From contig NZ_CP071321.1 in NCBI RefSeq assembly GCF_017309585.1, forward strand, positions 4,174,001 to 4,238,000: a DNA stretch of 64,000 nucleotides, in the 5' to 3' direction. The number at the start of each line of letters is the position of its first letter. Position 1 is the first letter of the stretch. This document shows, piece after piece, positions 35,471-44,202 of the stretch. Source of the DNA: Nitrogeniibacter aestuarii. GTDB taxonomy: Bacteria; Pseudomonadota; Gammaproteobacteria; Burkholderiales; Rhodocyclaceae. The position numbers were made by a program, and so were the translations under genes. The notes under the pieces were generated by a model, which did no database searches, was not told where the DNA came from, and was given only the letters and a program-made list of their open reading frames with translations.

Positions 35471-36786
35471 CATCCATCCGCCGCACCCTGATGGTGTCCC
35501 TGCTCGGGGCCATCGTCGTGGTGCTCGGCCTGGGGGGCTTCGCCACCTACCGGGCGGCGCGTGATCAGATCGATACGGTCATGGACTACCACCTGCGCCA
35601 GTTCGCGCTCTCCATGCGTGACTCGCGCTTCGCCCAACCCGCGCCGATCACCGCGCCGGAACGCGCCTTCGATTTCGTCATCCAGATCTGGGACCGCAAC
35701 GGCCTGCGGCTGTATCTGTCGCACCCGCACACGGTGCTGCCCGACCTGGCCCGCTTCGGCTACGCCGACGTGGACACCAGCGCCGGACAATGGCGGGTGT
35801 TTTCCATGAGTCTGCCCGATCGCGTGGTGCAGATTGCCCAGCCCATGCGCGTTCGCAGCCGCATGGCCGCCAGCGCAGCGCTGTCCAGCCTCACCCCCCT
35901 GTTCATCGCACTGCCCCTGCTCGGCGGCCTGATCTGGTATCTCGTCGGGCGCAGCCTGCGGCCGCTCAACCGGCTCACCCGCGCCGTGGCCAGCCGCCAG
36001 CCCGACGCCCTCACGCCCCTGGCGGCCGACCGCCAGCCGGAGGAGGTGCGCCCGCTGGTGGGCGCCCTCAACGATCTGCTCGGCCGGCTCGATCAGGCCC
36101 TGAGCGCCCAGCGCGCCTTCGTGGCCGACGCCGCGCACGAACTGCGCACCCCGCTCACCGCCCTCAAGCTGCAATTGCAACTGACCGAACGCGCGACCTC
36201 CGAGGCGGACCGCGAGCAGGCGTTGCAGGAATTGCGCAGCGGTCTGGAGCGCAGCATCCATCTGGTGGGTCAGCTGCTCACCCTGGCCCGTGCCGAACCC
36301 GACGCACAGGACAGCGCTGCCATGGGCCCGGTCGCACTGGCCGATCTGGTACGCAGCGAACTGGCCGCCCACCAGCCGCTGGCCGAGGCCAACGGGATCG
36401 ATCTGGGCGCCACGCGGCTGGACGAAGCAACCATCACCGCAGACGACGGCGCGCTGCGCATTGCGCTGGGCAATCTGGTTGCCAACGGTCTGCGCCATGT
36501 CCCGCGCGGCGGGCGGGTGGACGTGGCAGTGCGCGCCAGCGCACACGACGTGCTGCTCACCGTGTCGGACGATGGCCCCGGCATCCCGGCGCATGAGCGG
36601 GCACGCGTGCTCGACCGGTTCTACCGCCGGGCCGAGGCCGACTCCCCCGGCAGCGGGCTGGGTCTGGCCATCGTCAAGGCCATTGCCGAGCGCCATCAGG
36701 CCACGCTCACGCTTGAGGACAGCGACAGCGGCGGCCTGCGCGTCAGTCTGGCGTTCGCCCGGGCCGAGCCACCGGCCAACGCTTAA
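35467..36786 (+). CDS. Sensor histidine kinase, QseC/PmrB-like
   Basis: A 439-residue membrane kinase, cognate to the preceding regulator (ATGA overlap). Membrane helices lie at about 9-30 and 140-160 around a periplasmic domain of some 110 residues. It has a HAMP-like linker (VGRSLRPLNRLTRAV), then phospho-acceptor H224 in FVADAAHELRTPLTAL and an ATPase domain (LGNLVANGLRHVP, DDGPGIP, GSGLGLAIVKAI). The family responds to envelope signals such as cations, pH or peptides. The stop codon falls inside the regulator-type box at 36782-36798. Confidence 0.94.
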   Translation: MTSIRRTLMVSLLGAIVVVLGLGGFATYRAARDQIDTVMDYHLRQFALSMRDSRFAQPAPITAPERAFDFVIQIWDRNGLRLYLSHPHTVLPDLARFGYADVDTSAGQWRVFSMSLPDRVVQIAQPMRVRSRMAASAALSSLTPLFIALPLLGGLIWYLVGRSLRPLNRLTRAVASRQPDALTPLAADRQPEEVRPLVGALNDLLGRLDQALSAQRAFVADAAHELRTPLTALKLQLQLTERATSEADREQALQELRSGLERSIHLVGQLLTLARAEPDAQDSAAMGPVALADLVRSELAAHQPLAEANGIDLGATRLDEATITADDGALRIALGNLVANGLRHVPRGGRVDVAVRASAHDVLLTVSDDGPGIPAHERARVLDRFYRRAEADSPGSGLGLAIVKAIAERHQATLTLEDSDSGGLRVSLAFARAEPPANA

Positions 36787-36815
36787 GTTTCTCTTAAGTC
36801 GACTGCTCATACAGT
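36782..36815 (+). promoter_or_regulatory. QseB/PmrA-type box and promoter of degP
   Basis: CTTAAG-TTTCT-CTTAAG (36782-36798) is a perfect direct repeat fitting both the QseB (CTTAA-N6-CTTAA) and PmrA patterns. It ends 11 bases before a -10-like TACAGT (36810-36815), so it takes the place of the -35 element, as at PmrA-activated promoters. The degP ATG is at 36863. Confidence 0.6.
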
Positions 36816-36862
36816 GTGCTCATCGCGGGCCCGGCCCGCTCCATGCACATGAGGAGTTCGAC

Positions 36863-38329
36863 ATGCAAAACAAGACCTTCAAGCGTTCCGTGATCACCCT
36901 GGCCCTGCTGGCCTCGGCCGGTGGCGGCTACGTGGCGGCCCGTCACGGGGTGGGTGAAGTGCATGCCGCCAGCCCGGTGGCCGCCGTTGCCACCGCGGCA
37001 CCGGCCACGACCATGGCCCTGCCGGACTTTGAATCCATCGTCGATCGCTATGGCCCGGCAGTGGTGAACGTGAGCGTGGAGGGCACCGTGGAACAGGGCG
37101 GCGGCGTGATGTCACCCTTTGGCCCGCTCGATCCGAGGGACCCGATGTCCCAGTTCTTCAAGCGCTTTGGCCCGCAATTCCAGGTACCGCAGGGCGAGCG
37201 TGTCGTGCGTGGCCAGGGCTCGGGCTTCATCGTCGATGCCGACGGCGTGATCCTGACCAACGCCCATGTGGTCGACGGCGCCGATACGGTCACGGTGAAA
37301 CTCACCGACAAGCGCGAGTTCACCGCGGAAGTGGTCGGAGTCGACAAGCTCAGCGATGTGGCGGTGCTGCGCATCGACGCCAAGGACCTGCCGACGGTGC
37401 CGCTGGGCGACCCGTCCAACACCAATGAGGGCGAATGGGTGCTGGCCATCGGCTCGCCCTTCGGTTTCGAAAACAGCGTGACTGCCGGCATCGTCTCGGC
37501 CAAGTCGCGATCGCTGCCCAACGAGGGCTACGTGCCGTTCATCCAGACCGATGTGGCCATCAATCCAGGCAATTCGGGCGGCCCGCTGCTCAACCTCAAG
37601 GGCGAGGTGGTGGGCATCAACTCACAGATCTATTCGCGCTCGGGAGGCTACCAGGGCATTTCCTTCGCCATCCCCATCGATGTGGCGGTGCAGGTGAAAG
37701 ACCAGCTGCTCGCCGACGGCCACGTCACCCGCGGGCGCATCGGCGTGGGCATCCAGGACATGAACCAGAGCCTGGCCGAGTCTTTCGGTCTCAAGTCGGC
37801 CAATGGTGCCCTGGTCACCCAGGTCGAGCCGGACGGCCCGGGCGAGAAGGCGGGCCTCAAGGCCGGCGACGTGATCCTCGGCTTCAACGGTGAGCCGGTG
37901 GTCAGCTCGGGCGAACTGCCGCCACGCGTGGCGGTGATGAAACCGGGCACGGACACCAGCATCGAGATCTGGCGCGACGGCAAGGCCAGGACGCTGGATC
38001 TGACGGTGGGCAAGCTGGACGCCAAGGATGAGGTGGCCAGCGTGGACGATGACAAGCTCGATCAGGCCCGACTGGGCGTGGCTGTTCGTCCGCTCACCGA
38101 GCAGGAACGCGAGCAGGCCAAGGTGGACGGCGGCCTGGTGGTCGGTCAGGTAGCCGGGGCGGCCGCCAAGGCCGGCATTCAGCCGGGCGACGTGGTGCTG
38201 TCGGTCAATGGCAATCCGGTGGACAGCATTGCGGCCCTGCGGGCCCAGGTGGCCAAGTCCGGCAAGCACATGGCCCTGCTCATCCAGCGCAACGACGCCC
38301 GCATCTTCGTGCCCATCGAACTGGGCTGA
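36863..38329 (+). CDS. degP: Periplasmic serine protease/chaperone DegP (Do family)
   Basis: A 488-residue protein. It has an N-terminal signal or anchor segment (SVITLALLASAGGGYVAA), a trypsin-like protease domain with catalytic H135 (NAHVVDG), D165 (LSDVAVLR) and S238 (NPGNSGGPL), and two PDZ domains (about 285-375 and 390-485). It degrades or refolds misfolded envelope proteins in the periplasm. GAGGAG precedes the ATG at 36863; the open frame further upstream only reads through the kinase gene. A strong terminator follows. The envelope-stress two-component system just upstream and its box suggest direct control. MucD or DegQ naming would be equally possible. Confidence 0.94.
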   Translation: MQNKTFKRSVITLALLASAGGGYVAARHGVGEVHAASPVAAVATAAPATTMALPDFESIVDRYGPAVVNVSVEGTVEQGGGVMSPFGPLDPRDPMSQFFKRFGPQFQVPQGERVVRGQGSGFIVDADGVILTNAHVVDGADTVTVKLTDKREFTAEVVGVDKLSDVAVLRIDAKDLPTVPLGDPSNTNEGEWVLAIGSPFGFENSVTAGIVSAKSRSLPNEGYVPFIQTDVAINPGNSGGPLLNLKGEVVGINSQIYSRSGGYQGISFAIPIDVAVQVKDQLLADGHVTRGRIGVGIQDMNQSLAESFGLKSANGALVTQVEPDGPGEKAGLKAGDVILGFNGEPVVSSGELPPRVAVMKPGTDTSIEIWRDGKARTLDLTVGKLDAKDEVASVDDDKLDQARLGVAVRPLTEQEREQAKVDGGLVVGQVAGAAAKAGIQPGDVVLSVNGNPVDSIAALRAQVAKSGKHMALLIQRNDARIFVPIELG

Positions 38330-38361
38330 TCCGGCCCTTCACCGTCTTTTCCATTGTCATG

Positions 38362-38389
38362 AAGACCGGGGGTCGCCCCCCGGTCTTTT
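38362..38389 (+). terminator. Intrinsic terminator of degP
   Basis: GACCGGGGG-TCGC-CCCCCGGTC (stem 9 bp, extended by AA/TT) followed by TTTT at 38386-38389, 33 bases after the degP stop. Confidence 0.85.
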
Positions 38390-38522
38390 GACGTCTGACC
38401 GACCGTTCGTCAGGGCACACGCGCATCGTGATGGCATAGGGCGCCTCCACCCCGCACCAAAGCTGGTAGGATTCACACATTCAAAGAATTTGCCATTTCG
38501 CGCTTTTTGTGGGGGTCAGACC

Positions 38523-39116
38523 ATGGCAGAACCCAAGTACATCAGTACCCGCGAAGCCGCCAAACGGCTCGGGCTTTCGCTCGGCACCGTGCAACAGATG
38601 GTCGAGCGGGGCGAACTGCGGGCCTGGAAGACGGCGGGCGGGCATCGCCGCATCGACGAGGCATCGGTCGAGAGCTACCACCAGCGGGCACGCACCGGCG
38701 CCACGGTCGCCAACGGCACGCGTGCGCTGCGCCTGCTCATCGCCGAAGATGATCGCATTCTGCAGAAGCTGTACACCCACACGCTGGAAGGCTGGGGTCT
38801 GCCGCTGGAAGTGCAGTTGGTCACCAGCGGCTTCGACGCGCTGCTGGAAATCGGTCGCCACCCCCCCGATCTGCTCATCACCGATCTGAACATGCCGGGG
38901 CTGAACGGGTTTCAGATGATCCGCCGCATCCGTGAAAACAAGCTCACGGCAGGCACCGACATCGTGGTGGTCTCGGGCATGTCGGATGACGAGATCGCCG
39001 ACGAGGGCGGCCTGCCCGATGACGTGACCCGCTACGGAAAGCCCGTGCCCTTCAAAGAGTTGCGCGGCTACGTGCAGGCCAAGGTCGCCCAGCTGCGACG
39101 CGAACACAGCGCCTGA
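38523..39116 (+). CDS. Excisionase-type HTH fused to a receiver domain
   Basis: A 197-residue protein. Residues 5-52 form a MerR/excisionase-like HTH (YISTREAAKRLGLSLGTVQQM through AWKTAGGHRRID). Residues 68-190 are a receiver domain with acidic E75-D76-D77, phospho-acceptor D121 (LLITDLNMPG) and a Lys in RYGKPVPF. This reverses the usual receiver-first order. The start is the ATG at 38523, followed directly by the HTH; the open frame further upstream would run through the degP terminator. No cognate kinase is adjacent. It probably binds DNA under phosphorylation control. Confidence 0.88.
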   Translation: MAEPKYISTREAAKRLGLSLGTVQQMVERGELRAWKTAGGHRRIDEASVESYHQRARTGATVANGTRALRLLIAEDDRILQKLYTHTLEGWGLPLEVQLVTSGFDALLEIGRHPPDLLITDLNMPGLNGFQMIRRIRENKLTAGTDIVVVSGMSDDEIADEGGLPDDVTRYGKPVPFKELRGYVQAKVAQLRREHSA

Positions 39117-39141
39117 AGCACGCGTGCGCCAACTCGGCGCA

Positions 39142-39975
39142 TCAGAACACCCGCCACCAGCCTTCGGGCCAGTCGAAGCCATCGGCTGCGCCCTGGACAT
39201 TCACGAAATCACGCGCGCCACACAGGCGCACCGCGTTGTCGAGCAAGGCCTCGGCCACCACCGGATCGAGCCGCTTGCCCCGCTCGGCGCGCACCGCGCG
39301 CAGGGCGATGGAGTCCGGCAGGCGTTCATCGTCCGGCCCCAGCGTGATGGTATCGAAGTAGTCGGCCACGGCGAAGATGCGTGCCTCCACCGGAATGGCC
39401 TCGCGCGCGAGCCGGCTGGGGTAGCCGGCCCCGTCCCAGCGCTCGTGATGGTTGAGCGCGATGGTGGCCGCCATCTGCAGCACCGGCACATCCGTCCCAC
39501 CGAGCAGGCGCGCGCCCTGACGGGTATGGTCCCGGTAGGATTCGTTGAGCGCGCCCGTTTGCGGCGTGGCGTCTTCGGGCACCATGCACAGGCCGATGTC
39601 GGCCAGGGGGGCTGCACGCGAGAGCATTTCACACGCGCTCGGTGACCAGTCGATCGATTCGGCCAGCAACGCCGACAGGGCGGCAATGCGCAGGATGCGT
39701 GCCGAGTCCCCGCCGGCGCGCATCTCGATCATGAGGGCCAGACGGAACAGGGTTTCATGGTGCGCATCGGCCAGGGCACGAAACGCGGCATCGCGGTTCA
39801 GGCGCAGTTGCCTGAGATCGTCGGCGACGCGGTACATCTGCTGGTAGGCGTCGCGGGCCTGATCCTGATGGGGCACGACATCATCCGTCGCCTTGTCCCA
39901 GGTGCTGGGCAGGGAGGCGTCCGAAAGCACCACCTCCTCAGCCCCCAGCGCTTCGACCACCGGGTGGGGGCTCAT
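39142..39975 (-). CDS. Degenerate HD-GYP-domain protein
   Basis: A 277-residue protein whose C-terminal two thirds follow the HD-GYP fold: ETLFRLA, SALLAE, AAPLADIGL, GARLLGGTDVPVLQMA, HHERWDGAGYP (176-186), RIFAVADYFD. The HHE/GYP half is intact. However, the signature His-Asp is Ala125-Asp126, the following Lys is Leu, and the upstream His of the family (GNH) is missing. Metal binding and c-di-GMP hydrolysis are therefore doubtful; a binding or scaffold role is likelier. The ATG at 39975 overlaps the stop of the preceding gene (ATGA), making it the last gene of the six-gene signalling operon. Confidence 0.85.
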   Translation of the reverse strand: MSPHPVVEALGAEEVVLSDASLPSTWDKATDDVVPHQDQARDAYQQMYRVADDLRQLRLNRDAAFRALADAHHETLFRLALMIEMRAGGDSARILRIAALSALLAESIDWSPSACEMLSRAAPLADIGLCMVPEDATPQTGALNESYRDHTRQGARLLGGTDVPVLQMAATIALNHHERWDGAGYPSRLAREAIPVEARIFAVADYFDTITLGPDDERLPDSIALRAVRAERGKRLDPVVAEALLDNAVRLCGARDFVNVQGAADGFDWPEGWWRVF

Positions 39976-40490
39976 GACATCTGCTCCCCGGGCATGGCGT
40001 CGTCGAACTCCACGAGATTGAAGCAGGGCAGCCACACCGACAGTTCAGCCGTCCCGGTCGAATCCCAGGCCACTTCCAGATTCGCGCCCATGGATTCGAC
40101 AAACGCGGTGATGGCCTCCATGGCACGCGCCACCTCGGCACCGTCGCGCCGCAATCCTTCTTCGTTTTCGCGGATTCTGACGGCGACCCAGTTGCGTCCG
40201 TTCATGACCTGGGCAAACGTCCAGATGTTGATGCTGCTCCCGCCGGGCGACAGGCGCGTGAGAGCATGCAGCACGCCGGACAGAGCCTGGATGAGATCGG
40301 CGGCCTCACCCCGCACGTGGATGAACTGACGCGGGGGTTCGAGCACGAAGACATGCTCGACGCAGTCAGCGGCCACGGCCGACACCGTCTGGCACACCAG
40401 GGTTTCGAGATCGAAGCCGGGCGGCAAGGGGCCCATGCCGCATTGAATCTGCTGAAGGATGCCACGGGTCTGTTCGAGGGTATGGGTCAT
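39972..40490 (-). CDS. Degenerate HATPase-like protein of the signalling operon
   Basis: A 172-residue protein that starts at the ATG overlapping the stop of the LOV kinase gene (ATGA at 40487-40490) and overlaps the next gene in the same way. The pattern HVRGEAADLIQALSGVLHALTRLSPGGSSI resembles the N-box region of a histidine-kinase ATPase, and GTAELSVWLPCF resembles its last strand. The catalytic Asn and glycine-rich boxes are missing, so ATP binding is unlikely. I do not recognise a named family. Translational coupling on both sides suggests that it works with the LOV kinase or the HD-GYP-like protein. Confidence 0.72.
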   Translation of the reverse strand: MTHTLEQTRGILQQIQCGMGPLPPGFDLETLVCQTVSAVAADCVEHVFVLEPPRQFIHVRGEAADLIQALSGVLHALTRLSPGGSSINIWTFAQVMNGRNWVAVRIRENEEGLRRDGAEVARAMEAITAFVESMGANLEVAWDSTGTAELSVWLPCFNLVEFDDAMPGEQMS

Positions 40491-43400
40491 GTCGTTGTCT
40501 CCTGTACCAGATGGGCACGCGCGTGCGCCGGGGTGACCGGCAGCCACAGGGTGATCTGCGTGCCTTCGCCAAATGTGCTTTCCAGCCCCACACGGCCACC
40601 GTGGAGCTCGACGATTTCCTTGACCAGCGACAGTCCCAGCCCGGTGCCCGGAATGTTTCCGGAGTCATCCGCACGGAAGAAGCGCTCGAAGGCCATGGCG
40701 GTCTGTTCGGGCGTCATGCCCAGACCGTGATCGCTGACGCGGATGCCGATCAGGCCACCGCGCTTGCCCTCCCCCGCCGGCTGCTCGATCACGTCGAGGC
40801 AGATGTCGCCGCCATTGGGCGAATACTTGTAGGCGTTGGAGAGGATGTTGGTGAGCGCCTGGGTCATCTTGGCCCAGTCCACGCTGATCTCGGGGAGCTG
40901 ATCGGGCAGCTGCATCTGCACCTGGCGGTCGTCACCCGGCATCATCAGGGCGGCCACGGTGTCGTCGATGAGCTTGCGCAGGGGAATGCGCTCGATCTTG
41001 AAGTCCTTGCCGGCACGCGCTTCGATGCGCGCCAGATCCAGCAACTCGTTGAGCAGCCCGGTGAGCCGTTTCGACTGCCGGTTGATGGTCTGCAGCAGGT
41101 CTGCCGTGCGGCCCTCGTCGAACTTGCGTGTCAGCAGCAGCTCCGAGAAGCCCATGATCGAGGCCATCGGCGTGCGCAGTTCGTGTGCCGCCGTGGAGAG
41201 GAATTCGCTCTTCATGCGATCGACCTCGGTCTCGCGGGTCACGTCACGGAAGTAGAAGACCTTGGTGGCGGCGTCGGACTCGCAGTGGCGCACGCTGCGC
41301 TGGAGCACACGCTGGCCCGGCCCGGCCAGGTTCAGGGTGGTAAGGCCGCACAGACCGTCTTCATCGGGGTCGTCGTCCATGTCGAAGACCGACACATAGG
41401 GCAGCTTGTCGTCGCACAGCCCGCGCAGGATCTCGTCGAACTCGGCCTCGGTCTTGCCTTCCAGATCGCCCGAGTTCAGGCCGACCATGCGCTCGAAGGC
41501 GGGATTGAGGTAGGCGAGCCGGTCGGTGTTGTCGAAGAACACGAAACCGTCCGGGCTGAGGGTGAAGATCGTCGACAGCCGCACATACCATTCGAACAGC
41601 TGCTTTTCGGCATCGAGCTTGGAGGTGACGTCGTTCTGCACGCCCACGAAGTGGGTCACCGCGCCGGTATTGGCATCACGCACCGGCGAGATCGACAGTT
41701 CGTTCCAGAACAGCGAGCCGTCCTTGCGTTTGTTGCGCAGGATCACCGTCGTCTCGCTGCCCTCGCGCAGCGCGGTTCGAATATCGTCCAGCCGCCCCTG
41801 GTCGGTCTGGTCACACTGCAGCAAGCGGCAGTTGTGCCCGAGAATCTCGTCCTGGGCGTAGCCGGTCATGCGCTCGAAGGCCGGGTTGGCGTAGATGATC
41901 GGGTTGTCCGGCTGGGCAGTGTCGGCAATCACAATGCCGTTGGAGCTGGCCTGCAGCGCACGATCGCGAAGGTGCAGTTCCTCTTCCCACTGATGACGCT
42001 CGGTCATGTCGATGAGGGTGCCGGTGAAGCCCTGGACCATGCCGAATTCGTCGACCGTGCTGCGGGCATAGACCGACATCCAGCGTGTCTGGCCGTCGCG
42101 GGTGAGATACCGGATTTCGTGCTCGCAGGTCTCCTGGTGACCTCGCGCCATCTCGGCGTAGGTCTCCCGATACGCTTCGCGGTCCTCAGGGTGGATGAAA
42201 TCGAGAAAGTTCAGCCCCAGTGATTCGCGCACGGTAAAGCCGGTGACCCGCGCCCAGGCAGTGTTGAGGAAGACCCATCGGCCTTCCCGATCGGTCTGGA
42301 AAATCACCTCCTTGACGCTGTCGACCACGTTGCGATAGCGCTGCTCGCCGATCACGCGATCATGGATGTCGTTGAACACGCCCACCATGTGATCGATCTG
42401 ATCGCGCTCTTCACTGCGCACGGGGGCCACGCTCAGTTCAACCCAGCGCAGCGCCCCATCCTTGCAGCGCAGACGCAGGGTCACCGTAGCCTGACGATGG
42501 CTCACCACCGCCGCACGCAGTTCTTCAACGGCAAAGCGATCTTCGCTGTCGGCATGGAGGAAGCGCCAGTCGCGCCCGTCCGTGTCGGCGGCCAGGTAGC
42601 CGGTCATGTCGTGGAAGGCGTCGTTGGAATAGACGATGCGCTCGGCCTCGCCGCTCACATCGAGAATCAGCACGCCGTTGCTGCTCGAGGCCAGCGCCTG
42701 GTCCTTGAGCCTCAGACCGCGCTCGGCGTCGCGGCGCGCCCGCTCGGCCGCCATGCGTGCACTCACGTCGGCAACGATGCCGTCGATACGACAGGGCTCG
42801 CCCGCATCGTCGAACACCAGATAGACCCGTTCGCGCACCCAGCGCTCGACACCGTCGAAGCCGATGATGCGATAGCGCAGCTCGGCAAACCCGCTGTCTC
42901 GCACCTGCGCCATCATGGTGCTGACCGCCGCCTGATCGTCCGTATGCACACACCCCCGGAAGGTTTCGATATCCAGATCGGAGGTGGCTGCGGGCAAGCC
43001 CATGAGCGGCGCCGCCGCCGGCGACAGGTAGCGGGTGCGCCCGTCGCGCAGATCCACCGAATAGAGCATGTCCTGAATCGATTCGAGAATGCCCGACAGG
43101 CGGGACTGGGCCTCGGCGAGCGCATCCGTGCGACGGCGCACCTCGGACTCGAGCCGCTCGTGGTGGTCGTAGATGGTGTGAATCATGCGGTTGAACGCGC
43201 CAGCCAGCGAGGCGATCTCGTCTTCGCCATCCACCCTGCATTCGAGCTTGCGCACGGTACCGCCCGTGGCAATTTCCTGGGCAAGGGCGCTGAGCGCACG
43301 TACCGGCCGGGTCACCGCCTCGGCCGCGCGGGCACTGAAGCGGGCGATGGCGAACAGGGACAGCGCACCGAGCAGAATGAAGATACCCAGTAGCGAAAGC

Positions 43401-44182
43401 ATGGGGGTGTAGACCCGCCACACCGATGTTTCGACCCGGGCCGTCATCTGCACATCACCGGCCACGATGGGCAGCGTGGCCGACAGCACCGGGCCATCAA
43501 TGGGCGTTCCGGCCATGGCGATGAGCCGCCCTTCGTTGTCGATCAGGGAGATGACCTCCCCGGCCTCGGCCAGGACCGAGGCGTCGGCAAACATGCGGTC
43601 CAGATCGAGTTCGAGGCGCAATGCCCCTTCGACGGTACCGGTGCGCGGGTACAGAATCGGAGACACCACCACCAGATGGGCATGGTCGTTGCCGTTGTCG
43701 CGATACAGATGAATGGTCGGCGTGTTCGACGCGACCACGCCCGCGGCCAGCGCGGCTGACTGCCCGGCATCGGCCGACGCGTTGCCATGAAAAGAGATGT
43801 TCTCACCCTTGTAGTCCGTGATCGCAACGTTCCAGATGCCGGACTCCGAGCTCACCAGTTCGCGCAGGAACGGGTCCAGATAGGCGCGACGACCGCCGGA
43901 GTCGGCCAGTGCATTGCGCACGATGGAGCGCTCGGCCAGCGACGCCGCGGTCGCCATCAGCGAATCGATTCGGTATTGCAGGCGGGACTGGGGCACTGCA
44001 CCGTGCGAAATCAGTTCGGCCTCGACCCGCTGAGACACCAGATGCCCGATGGTGAGGTAACTGAGCAGGCCCAGCACCGACACAGCGATCATCGCGATCA
44101 GCATGGTGTAGGCGGTCACCCGGTGACTGAAGCTGCTGTCGAGCCAGCGGCGAATGCGTTTGATCGGATTCCGGTCACTCAT
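40487..44182 (-). CDS. Transmembrane multi-PAS histidine kinase with LOV-like domain
   Basis: A 1231-residue kinase. Membrane helices at about 22-50 and 257-280 enclose a dCACHE-like periplasmic domain; HAMP is at about 285-340. Five PAS domains follow. The fourth reads as a LOV photosensor: ANPAFERMTGY, GHNCRLLQ with C785 at the flavin-adduct position, RNKRKDGSLFWNEL and FVGVQNDVT. The second PAS has a similar layout but Trp replaces the Cys (GRDWRFLH). HisKA has phospho-acceptor H1000 (TAAHELRTPM), then HATPase (LSNAYKYSP, GTGLGLSLVKEIVELHGG). GGAGGAG lies upstream of the ATG. It is preceded by a substrate-binding protein and a lone receiver, its likely input and output. Confidence 0.92.
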   Translation of the reverse strand: MSDRNPIKRIRRWLDSSFSHRVTAYTMLIAMIAVSVLGLLSYLTIGHLVSQRVEAELISHGAVPQSRLQYRIDSLMATAASLAERSIVRNALADSGGRRAYLDPFLRELVSSESGIWNVAITDYKGENISFHGNASADAGQSAALAAGVVASNTPTIHLYRDNGNDHAHLVVVSPILYPRTGTVEGALRLELDLDRMFADASVLAEAGEVISLIDNEGRLIAMAGTPIDGPVLSATLPIVAGDVQMTARVETSVWRVYTPMLSLLGIFILLGALSLFAIARFSARAAEAVTRPVRALSALAQEIATGGTVRKLECRVDGEDEIASLAGAFNRMIHTIYDHHERLESEVRRRTDALAEAQSRLSGILESIQDMLYSVDLRDGRTRYLSPAAAPLMGLPAATSDLDIETFRGCVHTDDQAAVSTMMAQVRDSGFAELRYRIIGFDGVERWVRERVYLVFDDAGEPCRIDGIVADVSARMAAERARRDAERGLRLKDQALASSSNGVLILDVSGEAERIVYSNDAFHDMTGYLAADTDGRDWRFLHADSEDRFAVEELRAAVVSHRQATVTLRLRCKDGALRWVELSVAPVRSEERDQIDHMVGVFNDIHDRVIGEQRYRNVVDSVKEVIFQTDREGRWVFLNTAWARVTGFTVRESLGLNFLDFIHPEDREAYRETYAEMARGHQETCEHEIRYLTRDGQTRWMSVYARSTVDEFGMVQGFTGTLIDMTERHQWEEELHLRDRALQASSNGIVIADTAQPDNPIIYANPAFERMTGYAQDEILGHNCRLLQCDQTDQGRLDDIRTALREGSETTVILRNKRKDGSLFWNELSISPVRDANTGAVTHFVGVQNDVTSKLDAEKQLFEWYVRLSTIFTLSPDGFVFFDNTDRLAYLNPAFERMVGLNSGDLEGKTEAEFDEILRGLCDDKLPYVSVFDMDDDPDEDGLCGLTTLNLAGPGQRVLQRSVRHCESDAATKVFYFRDVTRETEVDRMKSEFLSTAAHELRTPMASIMGFSELLLTRKFDEGRTADLLQTINRQSKRLTGLLNELLDLARIEARAGKDFKIERIPLRKLIDDTVAALMMPGDDRQVQMQLPDQLPEISVDWAKMTQALTNILSNAYKYSPNGGDICLDVIEQPAGEGKRGGLIGIRVSDHGLGMTPEQTAMAFERFFRADDSGNIPGTGLGLSLVKEIVELHGGRVGLESTFGEGTQITLWLPVTPAHARAHLVQETTT

Positions 44183-44202
44183 GATGTTCTCCTCCGTCCG
44201 GC

